DNA of 37,499 nucleotides, taken from the NCBI GenBank assembly GCA_937990735.1, contig CALKQT010000092.1, positions 1-37,499 of the forward strand, written 5' to 3'. The notes beneath the pieces are model-generated. The model worked only from the letters and a program-made list of their open reading frames with translations, did no database searches and had not been told where the DNA came from. The DNA comes from an uncultured Campylobacter sp. (GTDB lineage Bacteria; Campylobacterota; Campylobacteria; Campylobacterales; Campylobacteraceae). Positions 8,558-16,642 of this stretch are shown one piece after another (position 1 is the stretch's first letter; each line of letters starts with the position of its first letter). The position numbers were made by a program, and so were the translations under genes.

Positions 8558-9327
8558 TGCAAAAGATGCGTCTGAATAAATTTATCTCCCATAACACCGC
8601 CTACTCACGCCGTGAGGCGGACGAGCTGATCAAACAGGGCAGGGTTAGCATTAACGGCCGCGTCGTTAGCGATTTCATCGAGGTTAGCGGCGAGGAGAAG
8701 ATCCGCATCGGCTCGCGCCTTATAAAGCCCAAGACGGAATTTACGATGATTGTTTATAACAAACGCAAAGGCGAGTTAGTTACTAAAAAGGATGATCGCG
8801 GCAGGCGGACGATTTACGATAGCTTGCCTGAGGGATTTAGTAGATTTGTTAGCGTGGGGCGTTTGGATTTCGCAAGCGAGGGGCTTTTGCTGCTAACCGA
8901 TGCACCCGTGATCGCTACGGCGCTGATGAACAGCGACATCGAGCGAGAGTACTATCTAAAGGTAAAAGGCGAGGTGGGGGGTGAGGTCGTAACGGCAATC
9001 CGCGAAGGCTTTTTCGCCGCAGACGCAAGCAAGGGCGCGCACGCCAAAAGCAAGATCAAATCGATGGAATTTAAGCCCTTTTTGGGCTACCGCATAATGC
9101 CTAGCAGCGGCGGTTACACGAAAATAAAAGCGATCATTAACGAGGGGCAAAACCGCGAGCTGCGTAGATTTTTCGGCTATTTCGATCTGGATGTCGTGGA
9201 GCTTAAGCGCACGGCATTCGGCAGAATGACGCTTGGAACGCTAAAGCCTGGCAAATGGCGCTATTTCGATCAGAGTGAATACGAAGATCTGCGCGATTTT
9301 TTGAAAGAAAACAAAATCCGCTATTAA
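8557..9327 (+). CDS. rluB: RsuA/RluB-family rRNA pseudouridine synthase
   Basis: Isomerises a specific uridine in rRNA to pseudouridine. 256 residues. The N-terminal S4 RNA-binding domain (MRLNKFISHNTAYSRREADE) is followed by the catalytic domain with the motif GRLDFASEGLLLLTD, whose Asp is the nucleophile. The QNRELRRFFGYF segment is also typical. Start ATG at 8557 overlaps the kdsD stop. A MRLNK start three codons in is possible. The family is clear, but which 23S or 16S site it modifies (RluB or RsuA type) is inferred from the overall pattern. Confidence 0.85.
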   Translation: MQKMRLNKFISHNTAYSRREADELIKQGRVSINGRVVSDFIEVSGEEKIRIGSRLIKPKTEFTMIVYNKRKGELVTKKDDRGRRTIYDSLPEGFSRFVSVGRLDFASEGLLLLTDAPVIATALMNSDIEREYYLKVKGEVGGEVVTAIREGFFAADASKGAHAKSKIKSMEFKPFLGYRIMPSSGGYTKIKAIINEGQNRELRRFFGYFDLDVVELKRTAFGRMTLGTLKPGKWRYFDQSEYEDLRDFLKENKIRY

Positions 9328-9342
9328 ATTTAAGGAGGCGAA

Positions 9343-9816
9343 ATGAGTTCAAAGACGAATGCCGCGCGCGTACTGGACGGTCTGAAAATCCCTTATGAGA
9401 TTAAAGAATACGCGGTTGATCTTTTAAATTTAGATGCGGTACACGTGGCAAACAGCGTGAGCGAGCCGATCGAGCGGGTCTATAAAACGATAGTTTGCAC
9501 GGCGGATCACGAATATGTCGTAACCTGCCTGCAAGGCGATCTAAATCTCGATCTCAAGGCGCTCGCGCACATCTGCGGTGCGAAGCGGTGCGAGCTGATG
9601 GATTTGAAGGATTTGCAAAAAATCACCGGCTACGTCAGGGGTGGCTGCTCGCCGCTTGGGATGAAAAAACACTTCCGCACCTTCATCGACGAGCGAGCGC
9701 TAACGCAGGAGAAAATTTACGTTAGCGCAGGCGTGCGCGGAAAACAGATCGCTCTCGCGCCGAAGGATCTCGCCCGTGCCGCAGAAGCGCAAATTTGCAA
9801 AATAACGCATGACTAA
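9343..9816 (+). CDS. ybaK: Cys-tRNA(Pro)/Cys-tRNA(Cys) deacylase YbaK (EbsC)
   Basis: Trans-editing enzyme that hydrolyses mischarged Cys-tRNA(Pro). 157 residues, normal for the family. Recognisable parts: the start SKTNAARVLDGLKIPYE, the KTIV segment, the GYVRGGCSPLGMKK block and the closing VSAGVRGKQIALAP. AAGGAGG lies before the ATG. It follows the pseudouridine synthase by 15 nt on the same strand and probably belongs to the same operon. Two mutually exclusive hairpins lie just after the stop. Confidence 0.92.
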   Translation: MSSKTNAARVLDGLKIPYEIKEYAVDLLNLDAVHVANSVSEPIERVYKTIVCTADHEYVVTCLQGDLNLDLKALAHICGAKRCELMDLKDLQKITGYVRGGCSPLGMKKHFRTFIDERALTQEKIYVSAGVRGKQIALAPKDLARAAEAQICKITHD

Positions 9817-10177
9817 CGTGGCGTTACTTTTGTCGCCACTTGCGTAAGTAACGCCGCCGGCAAGCTGACCAAAATTTGCACTGCGAAATTTGAGGCTTTT
9901 AAATTTTGCGTTGCACCACTTGCCAAAATGATTCGCTACATGGCAAAAATACAAATCAAATTAATTTCGTAAAATTTTATTATTGAAATTCTAAGTACCG
10001 CGCGCCGCAAATATCTTAAACGAGATGACGAGCATGTGGGGAACTAAGCAAGCCTATTTTAAAAGTGCATACTTTATGTGCGATCTGTTTTATTCACTAT
10101 TATTTTAGACTCACGGCGTTTAGAGTCGTTTGCGATGAAATTTTAAAATTTCATCGCAAATTTTCTATATCTCGCGC
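9817..10177. other. Convergent gap between ybaK and lemA with several hairpins
   Basis: No gene is visible. Arms 9820-9829 (GGCGTTACTT) and 9846-9855 are exact reverse complements. A competing stem pairs GTGGCG at 9818-9823 with CGCCAC at 9833-9838, so only one can form at a time. Neither has a clear T-run, so calling them a terminator is uncertain. A GACTC/GAGTC pair flanks 10108-10127 and a 32-nt palindrome follows at 10129-10160. Confidence 0.5.
10129..10160. terminator. Perfect 32-nt palindrome downstream of lemA
   Basis: TTTGCGATGAAATTTT and its exact reverse complement abut with no loop base between them, giving a fully self-complementary 32-nt block between convergent ybaK and lemA. 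On the plus strand it is followed by TTTTC, as in a Rho-independent terminator. On the minus strand the T-run lies inside the stem. It is most likely a bidirectional terminator; a protein-binding palindrome is the alternative. Confidence 0.5.
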
Positions 10178-10741
10178 CTATTTTTTGAAAAGTTCAGATA
10201 CGTTCGGGGCTTGCTTTTCTTGCTCGCTAGCGGCGAAAAATTCCGCTTTAGCGAAGTTGAAAACGCTGGCAATGATGTTAGTAGGAAACATCTCGCAGGC
10301 GTTATTATAAACCGTAACGGCGCCGTTATAAGCGCGGCGTGCGGCGCTAATCTGCTCCTCACACTCGCCTAATGCGTTTTGCAGCTTGGCAAACGATTCG
10401 TTAGCTTTGAGGTTTGGATACGCCTCCACCGCAATGCGGATCTGTCCTAAAAGAGCCGAAATTTCACTATTTAACTTAAATTTGTCCGCGTTAGAGGCCG
10501 CGTTGATCGCTTGCGAGCGAAGTTCGCTAACGCGCGTTAGCACGGCGTTTTCGTGGCTCATATATTCGCGCGTAGCGCTAACTAAATTTGGGATGAGGTC
10601 GTAGCGCTTTTTAAGCTGCGTATCGACGGTGGAAGCGATATTTCTCACCTGGTTGCGCTTAGCGATGAACGAGTTATAAACGCCCACTAACGCCAAAACT
10701 AACAAAACTATGACGACTAATAAAATCAAAGCTGCATTCAT
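10178..10741 (-). CDS. lemA: LemA family membrane protein
   Basis: 187 residues. An N-terminal membrane segment (residues about 4-24, LILLVVIVLLVLALVGVYNS) is followed by the cytosolic or extracellular helical LemA domain with the signature KRYDLIPNLVSATREYMSHE. The family function is not settled. Genes for it are often found with DUF3137 proteins. A ribosome site (AAAGGAGAG on the minus strand) lies before the ATG. A DUF3137 gene does occur in this window (30109-31149, same strand) but on the far side of the CRISPR island. Confidence 0.9.
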   Translation of the reverse strand: MNAALILLVVIVLLVLALVGVYNSFIAKRNQVRNIASTVDTQLKKRYDLIPNLVSATREYMSHENAVLTRVSELRSQAINAASNADKFKLNSEISALLGQIRIAVEAYPNLKANESFAKLQNALGECEEQISAARRAYNGAVTVYNNACEMFPTNIIASVFNFAKAEFFAASEQEKQAPNVSELFKK

Positions 10742-10810
10742 TTTCTCTCCTTTTGAAGTATTTCAATTAAAAATAAGAATATTTAGCTATACTGCCGTTT
10801 CTTTATTTGT

Positions 10811-10887
10811 GTCAAGGTAGCTCAGCTGGTTAGAGCGCTGGTCTCATAAGCCGGAGGTCGAGAGTTCAAGTCTCTCTCTTGACACCA
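10811..10887 (+). tRNA. tRNA-Met (anticodon CAT)
   Basis: A 77-nt cloverleaf including encoded CCA. The acceptor strand GTCAAGG pairs with the 3' strand before ACCA. The D-arm contains AGCTCAGCTGGTTAGAGC. The anticodon loop CTCATAA gives CAT. The T-loop is GTTCAAGTC. CAT could also be the Ile2 tRNA, whose wobble C is modified, but the overall shape fits elongator Met. A likely -10 (TATACT, 10788-10793) stands about 18 nt upstream. The CRISPR island begins within 260 nt of its 3' end. Confidence 0.93.
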
Positions 10888-11114
10888 TCTTTAATCCTTT
10901 TAAGAGCCGCAACGGCGCCCCAAAAAGTTCGAGATTATATCTTACTTATACTTGAAAAATAATGAAAATTAGCAAAAGTATAAAATTTATTTTGCAAGCA
11001 AAACCTCCGAAACGATCAAATTTTAAATAATTTTACTGTGTTAAATTCCTCATTAAATGCTCATAATTATAAATATATTTCGCCCGCCTTAAAATGCAAA
11101 AGCTCATTTTATAG

Positions 11115-11120
11115 TATAAT
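11115..11120 (+). promoter_or_regulatory. Likely -10 element of the cas6 promoter
   Basis: A perfect TATAAT in an AT-rich stretch about 27 nt before the cas6 ATG, with AAAAGG as the ribosome site in between. As is usual in Campylobacter there is no clear -35 box. This would drive cas6 and possibly the RT-Cas1 and cas2 genes. Confidence 0.5.
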
Positions 11121-11146
11121 TTTCTCAAAAATACAAAAGGTCATCT

Positions 11147-11959
11147 ATGCTTAAATATTTAGAGCTGGGCATTTGCGGCACCGATTTAAAGCCCTCGCAT
11201 CCTTTTATTGGCTCGGCGATCAGGGGTGCTTTTGGATACGCTCTTAGAAAGGCGAGTTGTCCTTTCGTAAGTGCAAACTGCGAGAAATGCGATATATTTG
11301 GCGAATGCGCGTATAATGAATTTTTTGAAAATGTATCCGATACGCCAAATTTTAGGCTCGATATTAATCTTAATCAAAAGAGATTTGATTTTAAAATTTT
11401 ACTTTTTGAGCATGCCGCGCGCTACCTGCCTCACGTCGCTATCGCTATTGCAAATATGCAAGAAATCGGGCTTGAGGTAAGTAGGCGCAAGTTTAAATTT
11501 TCAAATTTTACTCTAAACGGCGAAATCGTAGAGCCTAAATTTCTACTTTCAAATAAGCCTGAGCCGCTAAATTTCACGCCCGATTTTGCTGCGGGCGATT
11601 ATGAAATTTCGTTTCTTACTCCGCTTCGTATAAAGCAAAAAAACGTCCTCGTCCGCCGCGAGATCGACTTTAAGTCCTTTATTCGCCAAATCGCTATGAG
11701 ATTTGAGAACATAACGGGCGATGCTATAGATAAATTTGAGGTAAAATTTCGCCGCTTCGAGCAGGATTTGCACTTTTACGACATCAATCGCTACTCAAAT
11801 CGCCAGCACACTAAAATGCAATTTGGCGGCGTGATCGGACAGATGCGAGTTTTTGGGCTTGATGAGCGCTCGGCAAAGCTTTTGCAACTGGCTCAAATTA
11901 CCGGGGTCGGCAAAAGCACGGTTTTTGGGCTAGGCAAGATAAAGGCAGAGCGGATTTAA
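11147..11959 (+). CDS. cas6: CRISPR pre-crRNA processing endoribonuclease Cas6
   Basis: Cuts the CRISPR transcript inside each repeat, leaving the ATTGAAAC handle on mature crRNA. 270 residues of the Cas6 group seen beside RT-Cas1 genes (PF10040-like). It opens with HPFIGSAIRGAFGYAL, which forms the first RAMP fold. A cysteine cluster follows at residues about 38-53 (C-x6-C-x2-C-x5-C), which may bind metal. The glycine-rich loop near the C-terminus, GVGKSTVFGLGKI, is the Cas6/RAMP signature. In several bacteria this domain is fused to the RT-Cas1 polypeptide. Here it is a separate gene 132 nt upstream of it. Confidence 0.85.
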   Translation: MLKYLELGICGTDLKPSHPFIGSAIRGAFGYALRKASCPFVSANCEKCDIFGECAYNEFFENVSDTPNFRLDINLNQKRFDFKILLFEHAARYLPHVAIAIANMQEIGLEVSRRKFKFSNFTLNGEIVEPKFLLSNKPEPLNFTPDFAAGDYEISFLTPLRIKQKNVLVRREIDFKSFIRQIAMRFENITGDAIDKFEVKFRRFEQDLHFYDINRYSNRQHTKMQFGGVIGQMRVFGLDERSAKLLQLAQITGVGKSTVFGLGKIKAERI

Positions 11960-12091
11960 ATTTCGCCGTGGATTGCGATGTGGAATTGAAATTGTGTCGC
12001 GAGTCAAGGAGCGGATAAATTTGCCGTGGATTACGGTATTGGTGCATTTTGCGCGATATCTACTAGCTAAATGCAATGACAAGGAGGCGTC

Positions 12092-12340
12092 ATGTTTGAT
12101 CTAAGTTTAGAGGATATTTTTACCGCAGGCGCCTTTGAATACGCGCTAAAAAGGCTAAAGCCCACGGCTTTGGGGCTTGACGGGCTTAATGCGGAGGATG
12201 TTTGTTCAGGCGAATTTTACGCTGAGCTAAAGAGCGAAATTTTTAGCCTTTCTTATTCGCCGCAGCCCTTAAAACGAGCCTTTATCCCAAAAGAAGCCAA
12301 ACGAGCTTCGCAAGCTCGCCGTGCCCTCGCTAAAAGATAA
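12092..12340 (+). pseudogene. N-terminal fragment of the RT-Cas1 gene, cut off by a frameshift
   Basis: 82 codons with a strong AAGGAGG site before the ATG. It encodes the RT finger start (TALGLDGLNAEDV, then RAFIPK) and then runs out of frame into a basic tail and a stop. Right after FIPK, the frame used by the next gene reads KPNELRKLAVPSLKDKF, the expected continuation of the RT 'IPK...RPL.IP..KD' motif. Removing one A from the AAAA at 12289-12292 would join the two. The shift needed is +1 (or -2), so the CCCAAAA word here does not act as an ordinary -1 slippery site. Mutation, phase switching or a sequencing error are the options. Confidence 0.8.
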
Positions 12341-14285
12341 ATTTGTGCAAAATATCCTCACTCGCGAGCTTTCAGGCTATTTTGATAAAAGCTTTTCAAA
12401 CCGCTCTTATGCTTATCGAAACGGCAAATCCTACGTCAATGCAATTTATCGCGCCCGCGATTTTTTTCAAATTTTCAGCTTCGCTGTCAAAACCGACATC
12501 AAAGATTTCTTTGAAAATATCGATCACGAAAAACTGCTTGAAATTTTACGCGAGAATATTCGCGACTCCCGTATCATTAGGCTCATCGAGCTTTGGATCA
12601 AAAACGGAATTTTTGAGCGCTTTGATTACCGCGCTCACGCAAAAGGCGTTCATCAAGGAGACGTCCTAAGCCCGCTGCTTTCGAATATCTACCTAAATCA
12701 AATGGATAAATTTTTAGAAAACTCGGGCGTAGAATTCGTCCGATACGCCGATGATTTCGTTATGTTTTTTGTTTCATATGAAGCCGCCGAGAGAGGGCTC
12801 GCGCGCCTGAAAGATTTTTTAAAAACCATAAGCTTATCTCTAAACGAAGCCAAAACCTCCATTCACGGAAAAGATAGCGAATTTGCCTTTTTGGGCGTAA
12901 GCTTTAAAGGCGCAAATTTAAGTATCGGCGAGGAAAAATTTAAGCGCATTCTAGCCAAACTCGCAAGCGCTGCCAAAAAGCAGGCGATAAGCCAAAGCGT
13001 AGAAAATTTAAACGCCTATGTGTATCATCTAAAAGCCATTTCACTTAAGCTTTTCTCGCTTTCGCAAAAAGATAGGTTTTGCTTGCATTTTGGCGAGGTC
13101 GTAACGAGCCTAATACGCAGATTTCTAAAAACCGCAGACAAGCGGACGCTAGCAGAAGCCCTAATCAACCTAAACTTCCCCTACGAGCTAGGCAAAACGG
13201 CTAGAAAGGCTAAAATTCTAACCTACTTCAAAAACGCCAAGCGCCCCGCCGTTAAATCCGTCCAAAACGCCCTTGAGGCTAAAAAGCGCGAATACCTAAA
13301 AACCTTCTCGCAAAGCTCAATTATCCACATCACGACGCCTTTTTACTTCCTCGCTCTGTCGCAAGGAAAGCTCGTGCTAAAAAGCAAAGGCGCTATCAAG
13401 CACAAATTCCCCATAAATCAAATCAGCCAGATCATCATCAACGCTCAGATTTCATTAAGTTCCGCCGTCATCAAAGAGTGCGCCAAAAAGAAAATTTTCA
13501 TAAATTTTATCGACGAAAAGACTAATCTCAGCTACGCCACGCTCATTAGCGCGAATTCTGCCATACCCAAAACCGCCGCTTCGCAAATTTCGCTGCTAAC
13601 TACCAAAAAATCGCTCCGCATCGCCCAGCAGCTCATCACCGGCAAGCTAAAAAATCAGATCAACTATCTAAAATATCTAGGCAAATACCATAAGAATCTA
13701 GGCGCCGAAATTAAAGCGATGCAAGAAATTTTAAAGCTTCGCGTCCCTGACGCCGCAAGCGTAAGCGAGCTTATGGGCTTTGAAGGAAGCGCCGCAAACT
13801 CCTACTGGCAGGCTATCGCAAAAGCGATCGACTACGAGTTTGGCTTTAGTGCGCGAGTGACGCAGGGCGCTACCGACGTCGTAAATTCCGCCCTAAACTA
13901 CGGCTACGCGATCCTTTATTCAAAAATTTTAAAATCCATTGCCGCTGCAGGTCTGTCGCCGCACGTATCCTATCTGCACGCGCTTGATGAGCAAAAGCCC
14001 ACTCTCGCCTTCGATCTCATAGAGGAATTTCGCGCCTTCATCGTCGATCGCGCCGTAATCTCGATGGTCAATAAAAACGAGCCCTTTGAGATAAAAGACG
14101 GGCTCCTATCTGTCGCAACCAGGCAAAATATCGCCAAAAACGTAAATGAAAAGCTCTTCGCTTGCACGCAGTACAGAGGCGAACAGCTAAAAGCGCAGGA
14201 TATCATAGATAGGCAAGCCTACGCCTTAAAACGCGCCGTAACCCAAAACGAAAAATATAAGCCTTTCATCGGGAGATTTCAATGA
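12321..14285 (+). CDS. cas1: Reverse transcriptase-Cas1 fusion (frameshifted at its N-terminus)
   Basis: Adaptation enzyme. The Cas1 part integrates spacers with Cas2, and the RT part can allow spacers to be taken from RNA. RT motifs in order: D59IKDFF (motif A), HQGDVLSPLLSNIYLNQM (B), Y142ADD (C), then LNEAKTSI and FAFLGVSF. The Cas1 domain runs from about residue 330 to the end, with the metal-binding triad at Glu488 (GFEGSAA), His553 (YLHALDEQ) and Asp565 (FDLIEEF). The frame opens at a GTG with no good ribosome site, within the 3' end of the upstream fragment. Without repair of that frameshift the first RT segment (about 66 residues) is missing. All catalytic residues lie in this frame. 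The stop overlaps cas2 by 4 nt. Confidence 0.93.
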   Translation: MPSLKDKFVQNILTRELSGYFDKSFSNRSYAYRNGKSYVNAIYRARDFFQIFSFAVKTDIKDFFENIDHEKLLEILRENIRDSRIIRLIELWIKNGIFERFDYRAHAKGVHQGDVLSPLLSNIYLNQMDKFLENSGVEFVRYADDFVMFFVSYEAAERGLARLKDFLKTISLSLNEAKTSIHGKDSEFAFLGVSFKGANLSIGEEKFKRILAKLASAAKKQAISQSVENLNAYVYHLKAISLKLFSLSQKDRFCLHFGEVVTSLIRRFLKTADKRTLAEALINLNFPYELGKTARKAKILTYFKNAKRPAVKSVQNALEAKKREYLKTFSQSSIIHITTPFYFLALSQGKLVLKSKGAIKHKFPINQISQIIINAQISLSSAVIKECAKKKIFINFIDEKTNLSYATLISANSAIPKTAASQISLLTTKKSLRIAQQLITGKLKNQINYLKYLGKYHKNLGAEIKAMQEILKLRVPDAASVSELMGFEGSAANSYWQAIAKAIDYEFGFSARVTQGATDVVNSALNYGYAILYSKILKSIAAAGLSPHVSYLHALDEQKPTLAFDLIEEFRAFIVDRAVISMVNKNEPFEIKDGLLSVATRQNIAKNVNEKLFACTQYRGEQLKAQDIIDRQAYALKRAVTQNEKYKPFIGRFQ

Positions 14286-14554
14286 ATTTAATCATCTGCT
14301 ACGACGTTTGCAAAACTAAGCGTCGCAACAAACTCGCCGCCTTGCTAGAAGGCTACGGGCTGCGGGCGAACTACTCGGTATTTGAGCTAGACGTCTCCGA
14401 GCGCGAATACGTCCTCATAAAAGATCGCATCGCCCGCATCATTGAGCCCAAAACCGACAAAGTTCTATTCTACCGCATATGCAAAACTTGTATGGCTAAA
14501 AGCGAGAGCCTAGGCGAAGGCGAGATCTTTCGTTCCCCTGGCACCTACGTCTAA
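14282..14554 (+). CDS. cas2: CRISPR-associated endonuclease/adaptor Cas2
   Basis: 90 residues, a usual Cas2 size. It starts MNLIICYDV (first beta strand with the conserved Asp), followed by KTKRRNKLAALLEGYGLR and a SVFELDVSERE strand. It bridges Cas1 dimers in the integration complex. ATGA overlap with RT-Cas1 indicates coupled translation. A strong hairpin follows 23 nt after the stop. Confidence 0.93.
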   Translation: MNLIICYDVCKTKRRNKLAALLEGYGLRANYSVFELDVSEREYVLIKDRIARIIEPKTDKVLFYRICKTCMAKSESLGEGEIFRSPGTYV

Positions 14555-14985
14555 GTCCCATTTTTAGGGATTTGATTTTCGGACTTTTTCAAATTCTAAA
14601 AGTCCGAATTTAGCGCACTTTTATATTCTATTAAGCTTCAAAATGTCCGCAAAGCTCAAATTTCGCTCGCGCCAAAAACCCTTTCTCGGACTTCAGCTAT
14701 TTAGCCTATTTTAAAAGTCCCATTTTTAGGGCTTTTTACGTTTGCGGAATTTAGCAGAAATTCGAAAAAGCCTAAAATTTTAATTTTTGCGTTTAGATTT
14801 TCGGACTTTTGCGCTTGCGCAAAGACGCTTAAATCCACACTTTTAAGCCTGCCCTAAGCAAAAACCTCGAAATTTGAAATTAATTTTTCGCCTCTTTCTC
14901 GGACTTTTTCGCGTTTTGTGATATAATGGCGCTCGCAAATAGTTCTTTAAAAACTCATTGTCAATTTTAATGCGGTTTTTGGGCT
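14555..14985 (+). promoter_or_regulatory. CRISPR leader with repeated motifs and extended -10 promoter
   Basis: 431-nt AT-rich non-coding leader between cas2 and the first repeat. A 17-nt direct repeat AAGTCCCATTTTTAGGG occurs at 14553-14569 and 14715-14731. The word CGGACTT occurs four times on this strand (about 14580, 14697, 14802, 14900). An extended -10 (TGATATAAT, box 14922-14927) would start transcription about 50 nt before the first repeat, so the array is read left to right. The repeated words are candidates for binding sites used in spacer integration or in control of the array. That role is inferred. Confidence 0.65.
14578..14608 (+). terminator. Hairpin after cas2
   Basis: TTCGGACTTTT (14578-14588) and AAAAGTCCGAA (14598-14608) are exact complements around a 9-nt loop, followed by TTT. 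This may end the cas6-cas1-cas2 transcript. The stem word CGGACTT recurs three more times in the leader, so it might instead be a protein site. Confidence 0.45.
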
Positions 14986-16420
14986 ATTTGATTAGAATTT
15001 CCCCGATCTAGGGGATTGAAACTCTAGGGTAACGGAAAAATCCATAAACTCCAAATCCTCAATTTGATTAGAATTTCCCCGATCTAGGGGATTGAAACTT
15101 AGGGAACGTGCTAACTCGTCCGCATAGTGTTTCACCGCTCGCATTTGATTAGAATTTCCCCGATCTAGGGGATTGAAACGTGGAATAATAGCATTAAAGC
15201 TAAAGTCCCTATCGCCCAACATTTGATTAGAATTTCCCCGATCTAGGGGATTGAAACAAAAATAGCTGTATTCAAAATACCTGCGTGCCATTTTATTATT
15301 TGATTAGAATTTCCCCGATCTAGGGGATTGAAACATTTTTCTATTTTTATTTTAAACTTACCCAGCTTGCTCGATTTGATTAGAATTTCCCCGATCTAGG
15401 GGATTGAAACCTAATCCGTTTTCCCCCTATATACCTGCCAGTCTCCTCCCTGAGATTTGATTAGAATTTCCCCGATCTAGGGGATTGAAACTGCTAGCCC
15501 AACTAGAATTAAACTACTGAATAGCATAGCTATTTGATTAGAATTTCCCCGATCTAGGGGATTGAAACGCACGAGGCTCGCCAACTGCGACGACAATACC
15601 GCCGTCATATTTGATTAGAATTTCCCCGATCTAGGGGATTGAAACAATTCAGCCGGAGCTGGATGGTTGGCAATGAAGAGTAGCTTCTTCATTTGTATTT
15701 GATTAGAATTTCCCCGATCTAGGGGATTGAAACAATAAAATTACGAACTTAAACGTAATTCTTTGGCAGGATATGATTTGATTAGAATTTCCCCGATCTA
15801 GGGGATTGAAACATTTCCTTGCCCAAAAGGGCACGTTGACTTTTTCTCAATTTGATTAGAATTTCCCCGATCTAGGGGATTGAAACAAGTATTCAGGCAT
15901 AATCTCTATCACACTAACTTGTTCAATTTGATTAGAATTTCCCCGATCTAGGGGATTGAAACTCCCTATCACCATCGTACACTGCTCCTCACAGTGGCTT
16001 TTATTTGATTAGAATTTCCCCGATCTAGGGGATTGAAACCAGAATGCTTTATGGTCATCATAGGCTATGATATCCTTAGATTCGATTAGAATTTCCCCGA
16101 TCTAGGGGATTGAAACAAAGCATCGTCTCCAATCTGCTTAATGCCTACCGCATCAAAAATTTGATTAGAATTTCCCCGATCTAGGGGATTGAAACACCTA
16201 TCGACCACTTTATCCAAAACATCTGCAAGCTCGGATTTGATTAGAATTTCCCCGATCTAGGGGATTGAAACACTTTTCATTTAATACTCCTTGGGAAAAA
16301 ATAAATATATATTTGATTAGAATTTCCCCGATCTAGGGGATTGAAACAGGTTTACTTTAAGCCATTCGAACTTTGCATCTGGGATTTGATTAGAATTTCC
16401 CCGATCTAGGGGATTGAGAC
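14986..16420 (+). CRISPR. CRISPR array, 19 repeats of 37 nt and 18 spacers
   Basis: The repeat begins ATTTGATTAGAATTTCCCCG and ends ATCTAGGGGATTGAAAC. TCCCC and GGGGA can form a short stem, and ATTGAAAC is the usual 5' handle of type III crRNA. Seventeen repeats are identical. Repeat 15 (16080-16116) has one change (TTCGATT), and the last one (16384-16420) reads GATTGAGAC. The decay at the right end, plus cas2 and the promoter on the left, puts the leader on the left. Spacers are 36 to 44 nt except spacer 9 (15646-15696), which is 51 nt. Exactly 40 nt after the last repeat a partial repeat starts, so a nineteenth spacer may once have existed. Confidence 0.99.
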
Positions 16421-16460
16421 AAACGGGTTTTGCCTCGTATGATGCTGTGTGATTACGCTG

Positions 16461-16475
16461 ATTTGATTAAATTTC
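16461..16475 (+). repeat. Broken terminal CRISPR repeat
   Basis: ATTTGATTAAATTT matches the repeat start with one base lost, then diverges. The 40 nt between it and the last good repeat have spacer length. This is the eroded leader-distal end of the array. Confidence 0.7.
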
Positions 16476-16523
16476 AAGATATACGACTAAAATTTAATGG
16501 ATTTTTTAAAAGCACTCTATAAA

Positions 16524-16556
16524 TTGACAGAATTTGACAACTAAACTCCCTATAAT
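16524..16556 (+). promoter_or_regulatory. Promoter-like element, copy 1 (TGACA direct repeat plus TATAAT)
   Basis: TTGACA occurs at 16524-16529 and again 10 nt later at 16534-16539. A perfect TATAAT follows at 16551-16556, then a conserved CTCAAAGT. Neither TTGACA is at the usual 17-nt distance from the -10 (21 and 11 nt), so the pair may be an operator repeated at one helical turn. The same layout recurs at 18331-18363. It precedes the lipoprotein gene at 16643. Confidence 0.55.
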
Positions 16557-16642
16557 CACGCTCAAAGTTGACATGGTGGGTTTGAATTCCATGAATAATT
16601 TTGTTATTTTTCGAAAAAGAATTTTAAAACAAAGGAGAAAGT

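Noticed and set aside
10811..10887. tRNA as Ile2 (CAT with lysidine) instead of Met
   Set aside because: This cannot be fully excluded by eye, but the acceptor and arm sequence fit an elongator Met tRNA better. I kept Met and noted the alternative.
12286..12292. CCCAAAA in the RT-Cas1 gene as a programmed -1 frameshift site
   Set aside because: The heptamer is in the right register for -1 slippage, but the downstream RT frame is reached only by +1 or -2, so a standard -1 event would give the wrong frame.
14992..15291. Minus-strand open frame across the CRISPR array
   Set aside because: It is a product of the repeats, which encode the same residues each time. No gene is present, although its spacer parts show that the reversed spacers have open frames.
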